Origin: Haliclona indistincta
Taxonomy: Eukaryota; Porifera; Demospongiae; Haplosclerida; Chalinidae
Assembly (NCBI GenBank): GCA_964017065.1
Contig: OZ024792.1
Coordinates: 64,501 to 128,500 of the forward strand
DNA: 64,000 nucleotides
Direction of reading: 5' to 3'
The notes beneath the pieces were generated by a model. The model was given only the letters and a program-made list of their open reading frames with translations, was not told where the DNA came from and did no database searches. Shown here in pieces: positions 45,981 to 56,881 of this stretch (the stretch's first letter is position 1; each line of letters starts with the position of its first letter). The translations under genes and the position numbers were made by a program.

Positions 45981-48826
45981 ATGACCAGCAGCAGCACAAT
46001 GGAGGATACAGTGCAAATGGAATGCGACACCACATCACCAGACATCGATCCCGAGTGAGTGACAGCCCGGCATCATCCACTATCTGTTTGTGTGATATTA
46101 GGTTAGCAGAACAGCTCAAGGCAGAGGGTAATCTAGCCTATACGAACAAGGACTATCTGAGAGCCAAAGAGCTCTACTCACAGGCCATCAGTTAGTGGTT
46201 TAGTGGGTGTGGTACCTGAGAGTGCTTCTGTGTTCCTATAGACCATGCTCCAGGGACAGCAGCTTACTATGGTAACAGAAGTGCCACACTCATGATGCTA
46301 GCTGACTACCCAGCAGCACTGGATGATGCCAGGCGATCCATCCAGTTCAATGAAGGGTTCACTAAGGGTTACTTGAGAGCAGCCAAGTGTCATCTAATGA
46401 TGGGTAACCCATCACTAGCTATGGACTGGTATGATAAGGCACTCTTACTGCAGCCCAAGAATACACAAGCTGCAGAGGAGGTGAGGAGCTAGTGACGTTA
46501 GTAGTGATGTATCTTATGATAATTATAGAAACAAGTGGCTCACGGTGTCATGACTCACTTAGAGAGAGCTAATGAAGAGTTTGATAAACAGCAGTTCAGA
46601 ACAGTTAGTCAATATAATTACCATTGTACCATACAACCATTGTACCATATTACCATTCCATTACCATTGTACCATACTACCATTATATCATTATAATTAT
46701 TATACTACCGTTCCACCATTGTTCAACAGGCAGTATACCACATGGATCGGTGTCTAGATGCTGCTCCTTACTGTACTAGATTTAGAACACTGAAAGCTGA
46801 GGCACTGGCAATGTGTGGTCAGTTAGATAATGCTGTAGGATTGTGCAAGTGAGTGTGTTACTGATAGTACACTACTAACAGACACTACTAGTCCACTACT
46901 AACAGACACTACTAGTCCACTACTAACAGACACTACTAGTCCACTACTAACAGACACTACTAGTCCACTACTAACAGACACTAGTAGTCCACTACTAACA
47001 GGCACTAGTAGTCCACTACTAACAGACACTACTAGTCCACTACTAACAGACACTAGTAGTCCACTACTAACAGACACTACTAGTCCACTACTAACAGACA
47101 CTAGTAGTCCACTACTAACAGGCACTAGTAGTCCACTACTAACAGACACTACTAGTCCACTACTAACAGACACTAGTAGTCCACTACTAACAGACACTAG
47201 TAGTCCACTACTAACAGACACTACTAGTCCACTACTAACAGACACTAGTAGTCCACTACTAACAGGCACTAGTAGTCCACTACTAACAGACACTACTAGT
47301 CCACTACTAACAGACACTAGTAGTCCACTACTAACAGACACTACTAGTCCACTACTAACAGACACTACTAGTCCACTACTAACAGACACTACTAGTCCAC
47401 TACTAACAGACACTACTAGTCCACTACTAACAGACACTACTAGTCCACTACTAACAGACACTACTAGTCCACTACTAACAGACACTACTAGTCCACTACT
47501 AACAGACACTACTAGTCCATTACTGTTCTTATAGTGAGCTTTTACGAAGTGACTCTAATAATGCTGATGCTATATATGTGAAGGGTTTGTGCCTCTATTA
47601 TCAGGTAAGCCCCGCCCATCTGCCGCCGCTATCATTGCTGTGTATTCACAGGACTCTACTGACAAAGCTTATCAATTTTTCCAACGAGTGTTGAGGAATG
47701 ATCCCGACCATTTTAAAGCACGCAAAGCAATTCAAGTGAGTTTATAATCATTCTTCATTATAGCAGCATTGTCTCTCAGAGATCAAAACAGCTGATAGCT
47801 AAGAAAGATGCTGGCAATGCAGCCTTCAAGAGAGCCAGTTATCAAGAAGCATATGAGCTCTATACTGAAGCGTTAAGTATAGATCCTCAAAACATTACTA
47901 CCAATGCTAAACTGTATTGTAACAGAGCATTGATGGTGTCAAAGGTAAGTAACCAACAGCGGTATGACAAGGTCATCATGGTCTCCTTCAGCTGGGTAAG
48001 ATCAAAGTAGCTATCAATGACTGCAACAAAGCAATAGAACTAGACCCTCAGTATATCAGAGCTTACCAACGAAGAGCTGGATTGTAAGCACTGTTATACA
48101 GCTACTAATGATACTTATTATCATGATTTCAGATATCAACAAAATGATCAACATGAAGAAGCTGTTCGAGACTTCAAGAAGGTATTAGACATGGACCGAA
48201 CAACAGAGAACAAGCAAGCTGTACGAGACGCTGAAAGACAGCTGAAGCTAAGCAAGAGAAAAGACTACTATAAGATACTGGAGGTTGAAAGGTACTAGCA
48301 CTGCCTTGTATGACATGTAGTCAAATAATTATATTTCCTGAAAGCACACAACTGCATTTCATTTTGTAATTGCAGATCAGCATCTGCTGTTGAGATAAAG
48401 AAAGGTTATCGCAAGATGGCTCTAAGGCATCATCCTGGTTAGTAGCTGACTAGCTGTAGTATATTTGAGCTAGTATCTCTCAGATCGCCATGCTGATGCT
48501 GAACCTAAAATGAGAGAACTAGAGGAACAGAAATTCAAGGAGGTGAGCGAGGCATACAGTGTGCTGTCCGATGCCAGGAAGAAGCAGCGATACGACAGCG
48601 GTCAAGATCTGGATGAGATGGGTGGAATGGGTAAGCAGTCAGTCAGTGTTGCACAATCTATTATTTCTACTTGTTAACAGATATTGACCCTTCGGATCTG
48701 TTTTCTAATTTCTTTGGAGGAGGTCATCCATTTGGAGGAGGTCATCCATTTGGAGGAGGTGGCGTCCACTTTGGTGGGGGGTTCCCCAGCTCTGCTGGTG
48801 GCAGCTCCTTCACATTTCAGTTCTAA
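45981..48826 (+). CDS. DNAJC7: DnaJ homolog subfamily C member 7 (TPR2)
   Basis: Co-chaperone that bridges Hsp70 and Hsp90 through TPR domains. Exons: 45981-46054, 46102-46190, 46242-46480, 46529-46603, 46730-46848, 47535-47604, 47652-47735, 47780-47944, 47992-48083, 48133-48291, 48376-48437, 48484-48630, 48681-48826; 506 residues (human 494). TPR repeats run through residues of about 25-370 ([60 protein letters not shown]). The J domain begins at [14 protein letters not shown], and its HPD is formed across the 48437/48484 junction. The C-terminus is Gly-rich with [17 protein letters not shown]. All features match the family. Confidence 0.97.
46865..47518 (+). repeat. 24-bp minisatellite in DNAJC7 intron 5
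   Basis: About 27 units of CACTACTAACAGACACTACT plus AGTC, with ACTAGTAG and GGCACT variants. Confidence 0.95.
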
Positions 48827-48885
48827 ACAACATCATCTATTAACATCATTGTATCTTTCTTATAAACATGTACTACAATAATAAT

Positions 48886-48891
48886 AATAAA
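48886..48891 (+). promoter_or_regulatory. DNAJC7 polyadenylation signal
   Basis: AATAAA inside an (AAT)n run 59 nt past the DNAJC7 stop, in the convergent gap to OMA1. Confidence 0.55.
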
Positions 48892-48984
48892 TAATTAAAT
48901 TTTAACATACATGCTACCTACAAAAAATTCTTCTTCTTGCAGAAATGTTGCTATGGTCGAATCTACATGTATTAGAATTCAGTC

Positions 48985-49458
48985 AGTGTCTCAGTGAGCA
49001 TGATCAGCTCTATCTGTGCCTTGGTAAGCACGATCAGCTTTATCAGTGCCTTGGTGAGCACGATCAGCTCTATCAGTGCCTTGGTGAGCACGATCAGCTC
49101 TATCGGTGCCTTGGTGAGCACGATCAGCTCTATCGGTGCCTTGGTGAGCACGATCAGCTCTATCGGTGCCTTGGTGAGCACGATCAGCTCTATCGGTGCC
49201 TTGGTGAGCACGATCAGCTCTATCGGTGCCTTGGTGAGCACGATCAGCTCTATCGGTGCCTTGGTGAGCACGATCAGCTCTATCTGTGCCTTGGTGAGCA
49301 CGATCAGCTCTATCGGTGCCTTGGTGAGCACGATCAGCTCTATCGGTGCCTTGGTGAGCACGATCAGCTCTATTTGTGCCTTGGTGAGCACGATCAGCTC
49401 TATCGGTGCCTTGGTGAGCACGATCAGCTCTATCGGTGCCTTGGTGAGTACGAGTAAT
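48985..49458 (-). repeat. 30-bp coding minisatellite at the OMA1 C-terminus
   Basis: Near-perfect 30-bp units (plus-strand core GGTGAGCACGATCAGCTC) with a single wobble position (TCGGTG, TCTGTG, TCAGTG). It is open in several frames because 30 is a multiple of three. It lies 159 bp past the DNAJC7 stop on the other strand. Confidence 0.95.
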
Positions 49459-50529
49459 TGCTCTATTGTGACCACACCCACTAGAGCAATAGAGGTCAAG
49501 AGCTTGTGGCAGTAGAATGGTTAACTGCTCAAGTCGTCTCTCATTGCAAGGATGTGTTTCAAGGTACTCCTGCACTCTATCACTCTCATTGTACATAGGA
49601 AGATGAGTCCATAGCTTGATAGCTTCCTCTGGGTCATAACATGCTTTAGCAGCTAACATAAGCCCAACTTGGTCAGCTTCAAGTTCTAGCTTTCTGCTAT
49701 AAGGGTTACTAACCAAAAGGGTCTTACTGCCACGAAACAGCTTGTAAATGACATATGAGCTCAACTCACTGGGAATGACCAGCCATGTTATAGCAATGAA
49801 GAAGAGGCCAAAGATTTCAAGCAGGCCTGTGTGACTAAGACTCTCTGAGCCATGGTCCAGTAGAACATGTGCCATCTCATGGCTTATGAGGAGTCCTAAC
49901 TCATGTTGGTTATGACACGCATGTATCATACCAGTGAACACTATGATATCACCTGTTGGATAGCTGACAGCATTAGCTACTGTTGGGGCATCTAGTACTG
50001 ACACTTTCCAGATTACTCCATTCACCTGATCACACAGATCAGTGTTACTAGTGATCACTCTATCAACTACTGATTGGATCAGCTGAACCCTGTTATCATG
50101 ATCAGGTAACACGTCTGCACCACCAGCTACCAGCAATGAACCAATGCTCTCACTATCCATTAACTGCTCTATATCATGTCTCGTGTACATGACAAATCGC
50201 CTCCGATTGGTAATGGGTGTCCTCTCTAGATGGGTCAGGAAAAAGCCTGTTCCACTTGCACAGACCACGCCCACAGTGCCATATAACCACGCCTTTCTTC
50301 TCCAGACAGATGCTTTGAACTTGTCTCTTTGTTCAGCAGGAAGACGCTTCCACCAGTAACGAGTCAGCCGCGCGCTTATCGCCACTGCTAGCCTCGCTAT
50401 GGGCGCCATAAACCACACGGCATTACGCGATGAACTAGTGTGTATCATGCGAGTAGTAAGTTCTGTCCTTTTGGGATTCCAGACGGTAGTACGCGTAATG
50501 AGCCGAACAGCAAGCAACAGTCCAGTCAT
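48991..50529 (-). CDS. OMA1: Mitochondrial metalloendopeptidase OMA1, with C-terminal decapeptide repeats
   Basis: Stress-activated inner-membrane protease that cleaves OPA1 and DELE1 in vertebrates. Single exon, 512 codons. The N-terminus is basic and Arg/Ser/Thr-rich, as expected for a mitochondrial presequence. A hydrophobic segment follows near residues 84-104. The M48 zinc motif HEMAH (49867-49881) sits in ISHEMAHVLLDHGSE. A second membrane segment is near residues 233-255, then ELEADQVGLMLAAKACYDP with the third zinc ligand Glu, and HPCNERRLEQL. From about residue 357 the frame runs into about 15 copies of a ten-residue repeat (AHQGTDRADR) encoded by a 30-bp minisatellite, ending at a TGA in the last degenerate unit. 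It is the only intronless gene here. Confidence 0.93.
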   Translation of the reverse strand: MTGLLLAVRLITRTTVWNPKRTELTTRMIHTSSSRNAVWFMAPIARLAVAISARLTRYWWKRLPAEQRDKFKASVWRRKAWLYGTVGVVCASGTGFFLTHLERTPITNRRRFVMYTRHDIEQLMDSESIGSLLVAGGADVLPDHDNRVQLIQSVVDRVITSNTDLCDQVNGVIWKVSVLDAPTVANAVSYPTGDIIVFTGMIHACHNQHELGLLISHEMAHVLLDHGSESLSHTGLLEIFGLFFIAITWLVIPSELSSYVIYKLFRGSKTLLVSNPYSRKLELEADQVGLMLAAKACYDPEEAIKLWTHLPMYNESDRVQEYLETHPCNERRLEQLTILLPQALDLYCSSGCGHNRAITRTHQGTDRADRAHQGTDRADRAHQGTNRADRAHQGTDRADRAHQGTDRADRAHQGTDRADRAHQGTDRADRAHQGTDRADRAHQGTDRADRAHQGTDRADRAHQGTDRADRAHQGTDRADRAHQGTDRADRAHQGTDKADRAYQGTDRADHAH

Positions 50530-50927
50530 AGCTGCCTACACAAGCTATCATAATCACAATAGATCCTAGGCCTTTTGCAACGCAGTCCTGCTAGACTTCA
50601 GGATATAAAGGATGGCGATGAGTCCACTAGGGGCCGGCTAGCTAGGATTCATCATCATTAACCCTCAGCGCATGCGCATTCAGAGCTAGAGCTGACCGAC
50701 CTAGCCTACGCACATGTACACTGCATGCACTAAATACAGCAATGACTACATGCTCTCGTGTTCATGGTCATCATGCCCTTGTGGTCAGCACTACATAGCT
50801 AGCAGGTTGGAACTAATACTAGCTGCTCCAAACCAAAACTAAGTCAAACCTAACACTACAATGCGCTTGACACGCTGAGGGTTTTATGAAATCTGTTCAT
50901 TAATCAGTTCACAAGGTATATAGGTAG
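50530..50927. promoter_or_regulatory. OMA1 upstream region / NOP58 3' region
   Basis: 398 bp without a gene between two minus-strand genes. It includes an NRF1-type site at 50668-50677 and a second CTCAGCG-like word near 50870 (CGCTGAGGG). No other element was recognised. Confidence 0.55.
50668..50677. promoter_or_regulatory. NRF1-type site upstream of OMA1
   Basis: GCGCATGCGC, a palindromic match to the nuclear respiratory factor 1 consensus, about 140 bp upstream of the OMA1 ATG. NRF1 commonly controls nuclear genes for mitochondria. Confidence 0.5.
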
Positions 50928-53900
50928 TTATTCTTCTTCACTCTTGGCTCTTTTCTTCTTCTTTTTCTTCTTGTCAGCTGGAGTGCTCTCTAGCTGTATC
51001 TCTTCTTCTTCCTCGTTAGTTTGCCTTCGTTTCTTACTCTTCTTAGCTGAGCTGCCGCCAGTCTCTTCTTCAGCATCAGCTGGCTCTACACCATATTAAC
51101 ATCAGGGACACTAGCTAGCTAGCTCATGTACTTTACCTGTCTTAGCTTTCTTCTTCTTCCCACCATCTGTAGCTGATTCAATATCTTCTTCTATTTCCCT
51201 TTTGCGCTTCTTCTCCGCCGGGAATGCGAAGTCACTTGCAGGATTGTACTGCTTTGGAGTGCTGCACCACAACATGTCACACAGTAGCTCACTAGATCAA
51301 CAAAACAGTAACTCACTTTGTTGCCTCATATTTGACACTCTTCGGTGTTCCTTTGCCAGTACCACTGATCTTGTGTAAGCGTGTCTGCTCACATTCCCTC
51401 AACCTTGCCTCCACCTTTGCTCGGCCCTCGATACCAATGCTTGGCTTTACGTCTTCACCAAGAGCGTCCACTCGAGCAGCTAGTGATGTTTTGGCAGCCA
51501 ACATACGAGATATCTTGCCCTTCATCTTAGGGCCACTTTGGCCTACCAAAGAGGCGTGGTAGATCAGACCATATTTGGGGGTGTCATGCTTGGTCTTCAA
51601 AGCCCTGGACAAAATTAATGGAAACAACAGAAGATGAATGGAAAAAGGACAACCACTACGGTGGCCCTAAAGGTCGCCTCTCGCGACTCATGCCCTCGTC
51701 CCTCACTAACGTTCTCTCCTCCCTCACGAATGTTCTCTCCTCCCTCACGAATGTTCTCTCCTCCCTCACGAATGTTCTCTCATCCCTCACGAATGTTCTC
51801 TCCTCCCTCACGAATGTTCTCTCCTCCCTCACGAACATTCTCTCCTCCCTCACGAATGTTCTCTTGTCCCTCACAAATGTTCTCTCCTCCCTCACGAACG
51901 TTTCTTGAAAGTTATTAAGGCGAGTATTAAGGTTAAGGGATACCACGCCTACCACGAGCAAGTAGAAATGGTTGCCTGAAAAAACATTTGTAGCATCGCG
52001 TGTGTTGGTTTGGCTGGACAAAGCATTGCATATCCAGTCAGACCAAAGACTGCACTTTTGTCGTTTGCAAAAGTGATGGCTAGACTCGTTACCATAGTGC
52101 AACGAGCAGCTTCGTCGACTAAAAAAGTCGAAATCTCGTTGTGGGCATTCTGTTACTGTAGCACGACTAGACTTGGCATGTAGCTAAAGACAGCTTAGGG
52201 GATCAACGGATCCATTTTTCGATATCAGCTTTAGTTGCCGAGTTATGTTCACGCAAACACTCGAGAATTAGCCTTGACAAGCTTTTCGAGTATTTGCGTA
52301 AACAAAACTCTGCAATTAAAACCTGATATCGATGAATGGATCCGTTGATCCCTAGATAACTAAGCTGTCTTTAGCTACATGCCAAGTCTAGTCGTGCTAC
52401 AGTAACAGAATGCCCACAATGAGATTTCGACTTTTTTAGTCGACGAAGCTGCTCGTTGCACTATGATAACGAGTCTAGCCATCACTTTTGCAAACGACAA
52501 AAGTGCAGTCTTTGGTCTGACTGGATATGCAATGCTTTGTCCAGCCAAACCAACACACGCGATGCTACAAATGTTTTTTTTTCAGGAGGCATGTCACTAC
52601 TAGTGACTTACCTAAACAGTGCCTTCTCTGCTCCAAGTATTTGCACAGTGGATGATGGGTGCTTGGCAAGATTGAGGAGAGAGCCTGGATTATAGATCAG
52701 GTTGTAACATGTTAGTCACATGACTAGCCTCACCAGCATGAGCTATCAGCCTTGCTCCTACCAGTTCTCCGACCATTAGTGTCAGGTTAGGAGCAATCGC
52801 TAGCATTCTGTTCTTTAGGTATTCATACAGTTGACTGCGATAATCTGATATTTCTAACACCTGATGGTCGGCAATAGTAACGCACTGTCAGTATACCACT
52901 AACCTGATCACACAAGTGAGTTATATTGTCAATATCGTCCGAGGATATCTGAGAGGAGGGAAGTACCAGTGTGTGTGTGTGTGTGTGTGTGTCATACCTC
53001 TGTCCCCATAGATATCTCAGCAGCTTGTCTAACCTCTTCCTCTAGCTCTTCAGTAATAACACCTGATAGATCAGCATCAGCAATGTCTTGTCTCATACCT
53101 ACATACACAGTCACCATCTTGCACACCATTGGTTAGCTGCTTACCAATAGCTTTTACTGTTCTGACAAAGGTAAGATTATCAGTGACGATCTTTCCTAGC
53201 TCAGGGAAGTGCCATCCGTACCATTCCCTGCAACGCATGTTGTAGTTATTCAACTCCTTGTCCAGATCATCAAGTAGTGCTGGAGTGAGGAATGTGATAG
53301 TGTGATAGTAGTGACGTAATTGGCAGCAAACTTGGACATACAATCCTGTAGCTATGATTACCCACAGTTGTTTAGATGCCGTGCCGGAACGATGTGAAAG
53401 CATGATACTAGGTGCTAATTTAACGACTAGGTAATAGGCTAGGTTGTATCTAACATGAAGAAATGTTAACCAAGAGAAGTGAGAACTCTTTACGGAAAAA
53501 CTAGGTGCCAGCCGCTGAGAACGTGAAATTGAATGCAGGCCAGGGGTTAATGGCAGATCACGGGCTAATTGAATGCAGGCCAGGGGTTAATGGCAGATCA
53601 CGGGCTAATTGAATGCAGGCCAGGGGTTAATGGTAGATCACGGGCTAATTGAATGCAGGCCAGGGGTTAATGGCAGATCACGGGCTAATTGAATGCAGGC
53701 CAGGGGTTAATGGCAGATCATGGGCTAATTGAATGCAGGCCAGGGGTTAATGGCAGATCACGGGCTAATTGAATGCAGGCCAGGGGTTAATGGCAGATCA
53801 CGGGCTAATTGAATGCAGGCCAGGGGTTAATGGCAGATCACGGGCTAATTGAATGCAGGCCAGGGGTTAATGGCAGATCACGGGCTAATTGAATGCAGGC

Positions 53901-56787
53901 CAGGGGTTAATGGCAGATCACGGGCTAATTGAATGCAGGCCAGGGGTTAATGGCAGATCACGGGCTAATTGAACGCAGGCCAGGGGTTAATGGCAGATCA
54001 CGGGCTAATTGAACGCAGGCCAGGGGTTAATGGCAGATCACGGGCTAATTGAACGCAGGCCAGGGGTTAATGGCAGATCACGGGCTAATTGAACGCAGGC
54101 CAGGGGTTAATGGCAGATCACGGGCTAATTTCTGACGTCAGCAATGCCAGACATTAGTGCAAATAAACGTGTAACTAAACTATCTAATAGTGAAGGAATG
54201 TGACAGTGTGATAGTAGTGATGGAGTAAGGTGTGTGATAGTGTGATAGTAGTGCTAGAGTGAGGAATGTGATAGAGTGATAGTAGTGCTAGAGTGAGGAA
54301 TGTGATAGTGTGATAGTAGTGCTAGAGTGAGGAATGTGATAGAGTGATAGTAGTGCTAGAGTGAGGAATGTGATAGTGTGATAGTAGTGCTAGAGTGAGG
54401 AATGTGATAGTGTGATAGTAGTGATGGAGTGTGATAGTGTGATAGTAGTGCTAGAGTGAGGAATGTGATAGAGTGATAGTAGTGATGGAGTGAGGAATGT
54501 GACAGTGTGATAGTAGTGATGGAGTGAGGAATGTGACAGTGTGATAGTAGTGCTAGAGTGAGGAATGTGATAGTAGTGATGGAGTAAGGTGTGTGATAGT
54601 AGTGATGGAGTAAGGTGTGTGTGATAGTGTGGTTACTCACATATTGCCTGTACTATCATAGTATCAATCTTGTCTGGACTGAACTTGAGCTTGTATCGTG
54701 ACAAGCTGCATGAGGACGATAGCATGGCATGAGGTAGTAGTGGATAGCATGAGGTAGTAGTGGATAGCATGAGGTAGTAGTGGATAGCATGAGGTAGTAG
54801 TGGATAGTATGAGGTAATAGATAGTATGAGGTAGTAGTGGATAGCATGAGGTAGTAGTGGATAGCATGAGGTAGTAGTGGATAGCATGAGGTAGTAGTGG
54901 ATAGCATGAGGTAGTGGATAGCATGAGGTAGTAGTGGATAGCATGAGGTAGTAGTGGATAGCATGAGGTAGTGGATAGCATGAGGTAGTAGTGGATAGCA
55001 TGAGGTAGTAGTGGATAGCATGAGGTAGTAGTGGATAGTATGAGGTAGTGGATAGCATGAGGTAGTAGTGGATAGCATGAGGTAGTAGTGGATAGCATGA
55101 GGTAGTAGTGGATAGCATGAGGTAGTAGTGGATAGTATGAGGTAATAGATAGTATGAGGTAGTAGTGGATAGCATGAGGTAGTAGTGGATAGCATGAGGT
55201 AGTAGTGGATAGCATGAGGTAGTAGTGGATAGTATGAGGTAATAGATAGTATGAGGTAGTAGTGGATAGCATGAGGTAGTAGTGGATAGCATGAGGTAGT
55301 AGTGGATAGCATGAGGTAGTAGTGGATAGTATGAGGACAATAGCATGAGGTAGTAGTGGATAGTATGAGGTAGTAGTGGATAGTATGAGGTAGTAGTGGA
55401 TAGTATGAGATAGTGGATAGTATGAGGTAGTAGTGGATAGCATGAGGTAGTAGTGGATAGCATGAGGTAGTAGTGGATAGTATGAGGACAATAGCATGAG
55501 GTAGTAGTGGATAGCATGAGGTAGTAGTGGATAGCATGAGGTAGTAGTGGATAGTATGAGGACAATAGCATGAGGTAGTAGTGGATAGCATGAGGTAGTA
55601 GTGGATAGCATGAGGTAGTAGTGGATAGCATGAGGTAGTAGTGGATAGCATGAGGTAGTAGTGGATAGCATGAGGTAGTAGTGGATAGTATGAGGTAGTA
55701 GTGGATAGCATGAGGTAGTAGTGGATAGCATGAGGTAGTAGTGGATAGCATGAGGTAGTAGTGGATAGCATGAGGTAGTAGTGGATAGTATGAGGACAAT
55801 AGCATGAGGTAGTAGTGGATAGTATGAGGTAGTGGATAGCATGAGGTAGTAGTGGATAGCATGAGGTAGTAGTGGATAGTATGAGGTAGTAGTGGATAGT
55901 ATGAGGTAGTAGTGGATAGTATGAGGTAGTGGATAGTATGAGGTAGTAGTGGATAGCATGAGGTAGTAGTGGATAGCATGAGGTAGTAGTGGATAGCATG
56001 AGGTAGTAGTGGATAGTATGAGGTAGTAGTGGATAGTATGAGGTAGTGGATAGTATGAGGTAGTAGTGGATAGCATGAGGTAGTAGTGGATAGCATGAGG
56101 TAGTAGTGGATAGCATGAGGTAGTAGTGGATAGCATGAGGTAGTAGTGGATAGTATGAGGTAGTGGATAGCATGAGGTAGTAGTGGATAGTACCTGTGTG
56201 ACAAGCCAAGTGCCATAGTGCCCAATTCACTATCATTCAATCCAGCTATGAGGCTGTCCATTTGCTGCCTGATCCCTCTCATTAGCTCCAGTATTGCGCT
56301 ACTGTACACACAACTAATACTCAGTTTCTCTTTGATGACTCCGCCCAGCTTAGAGTCTGCCACTGCCAGCTGTTCGTGAACATCACCTGCAAACACCTTC
56401 TTCAGAACCTTCTTGAGAGACTTGCTCATCTTGCCCTCTATAGCAGCGGTGGCAGCTAGAGTGGGAGGAGCTTACAGGATGAGGAGGTGGGTGGGTGGAG
56501 CCTAACCTGCCAGGGCATCTGTCATGTCACCAAACTTGGAAAAATGTTTCAACTTGACTCTGTATGGAGTAAGCAAGCAATGCATCGCTATTAGTATATT
56601 ATTACACGTACACTTTACTAGCAGCCTCGGGTGTCTCGAACTCCTGATATAGGTCATCAACTTGAGTTAGTTTTCGTTCGTCCAGTAACTAACAAACTCA
56701 ATAATCAACAACTAGCTAGCTAGCGATCAATATGGTCGTCACCTTGAAGATGGCATAGCCAGCTGCTGTCTCGAATAAGACCAACAT
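50928..56787 (-). CDS. NOP58: Box C/D snoRNP core protein NOP58
   Basis: Core protein of box C/D snoRNPs, needed for rRNA 2'-O-methylation and processing in the nucleolus. Exons: 56743-56787, 56612-56688, 56507-56559, 56194-56455, 54641-54705, 53145-53279, 52998-53098, 52904-52948, 52734-52860, 52612-52684, 51317-51604, 51137-51261, 50928-51085; 517 residues (human 529). The N-terminus [15 protein letters not shown] and [10 protein letters not shown] is typical. The Nop domain follows ([87 protein letters not shown]). It is assigned NOP58 rather than NOP56 by the [18 protein letters not shown] block and by the KKE/D-rich tail. Three introns are heavily inflated by repeats or insertions, so the 1.55-kb coding sequence covers 5.9 kb. 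Confidence 0.96.
51706..51905 (-). repeat. 21-bp minisatellite in NOP58 intron 10
   Basis: About nine units of CCCTCACGAATGTTCTCTCC with a few substitutions. Confidence 0.93.
51975..52586. mobile_element. Large foldback element (about 300-bp arms) in NOP58 intron 10
   Basis: The left arm starts CCTGAAAAAACATTTGTAGC. The right arm ends with its inverse (GCTACAAATG, T-run, CAGG). The arms are inverted near-copies through to a short centre near 52275. Examples: GTCAGACCAAAGACTGCAC matches GTGCAGTCTTTGGTCTGAC, and GATCAACGGATCCAT matches ATGGATCCGTTGATC. No transposase ORF. It fits a non-autonomous foldback or MITE-type element. Confidence 0.88.
53528..54130. repeat. 40-bp minisatellite in NOP58 intron 5
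   Basis: About 15 nearly perfect units of GAATGCAGGCCAGGGGTTAA plus TGGCAGATCACGGGCTAATT. Three or four terminal units share GAACGC, which shows local spread of a variant. Confidence 0.97.
54185..54625 (-). repeat. About 32-bp minisatellite in NOP58 intron 5, related to the 3' splice site
   Basis: On the minus strand units read ATCACATTCCTCACTCTAG then CACTAC. The real acceptor (53280) reads ATTCCTCACTCCAG then CACTAC, so the unit resembles the splice junction. The array is now separated from it by about 900 bp of other sequence. Confidence 0.85.
54725..56188 (-). repeat. 20-bp minisatellite in NOP58 intron 4
   Basis: About 70 units of GTAGTAGTGGATAGCATGAG with AGTATGAG, AATAGATAGTATG and GAGGACAATAGCATG variants. 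It generates long artificial reading frames. Confidence 0.97.
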
Positions 56788-56881
56788 GATGAGAGCACGT
56801 TGCTGCTGTGATGACACGTGGTCCGGTGATGGGCGTGGTCAGTGGGTGTGGTCTCACTAGCTCACCCACGCGTGCAGCTGC
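56788..56881. promoter_or_regulatory. Bidirectional promoter NOP58 / RNF212-like (94 bp between ATGs)
   Basis: Contains a CACGTG E-box at 56815-56820 and GGGCGTGG and GGGTGTGG (CACCC/GC-box-like) words. Confidence 0.65.
56815..56820. promoter_or_regulatory. CACGTG E-box between NOP58 and RNF212-like
   Basis: Canonical palindromic E-box in GACACGTGGTC, 28 bp upstream of the NOP58 ATG. Ribosome-biogenesis genes such as NOP58 are classical Myc/Max targets. Confidence 0.45.

Noticed and set aside
46823..47509. 228-codon Ser/Val/Leu ORF on minus
   Set aside because: 24-bp intronic minisatellite of DNAJC7 read in an open frame.
52456..52695. Plus-strand ORF nearly identical at its start to a minus-strand ORF at 51656-52102
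   Set aside because: The match is due to the inverted arms of the foldback element, not to duplicated genes. The 3' part is antisense to a NOP58 exon.
54633..56429. Long minus-strand ORFs of about 500-600 codons (Tyr/His/Leu/Ser-rich)
   Set aside because: They are read-through of the 20-bp array, which has few stops in any frame. Only the end segments are NOP58 exons.
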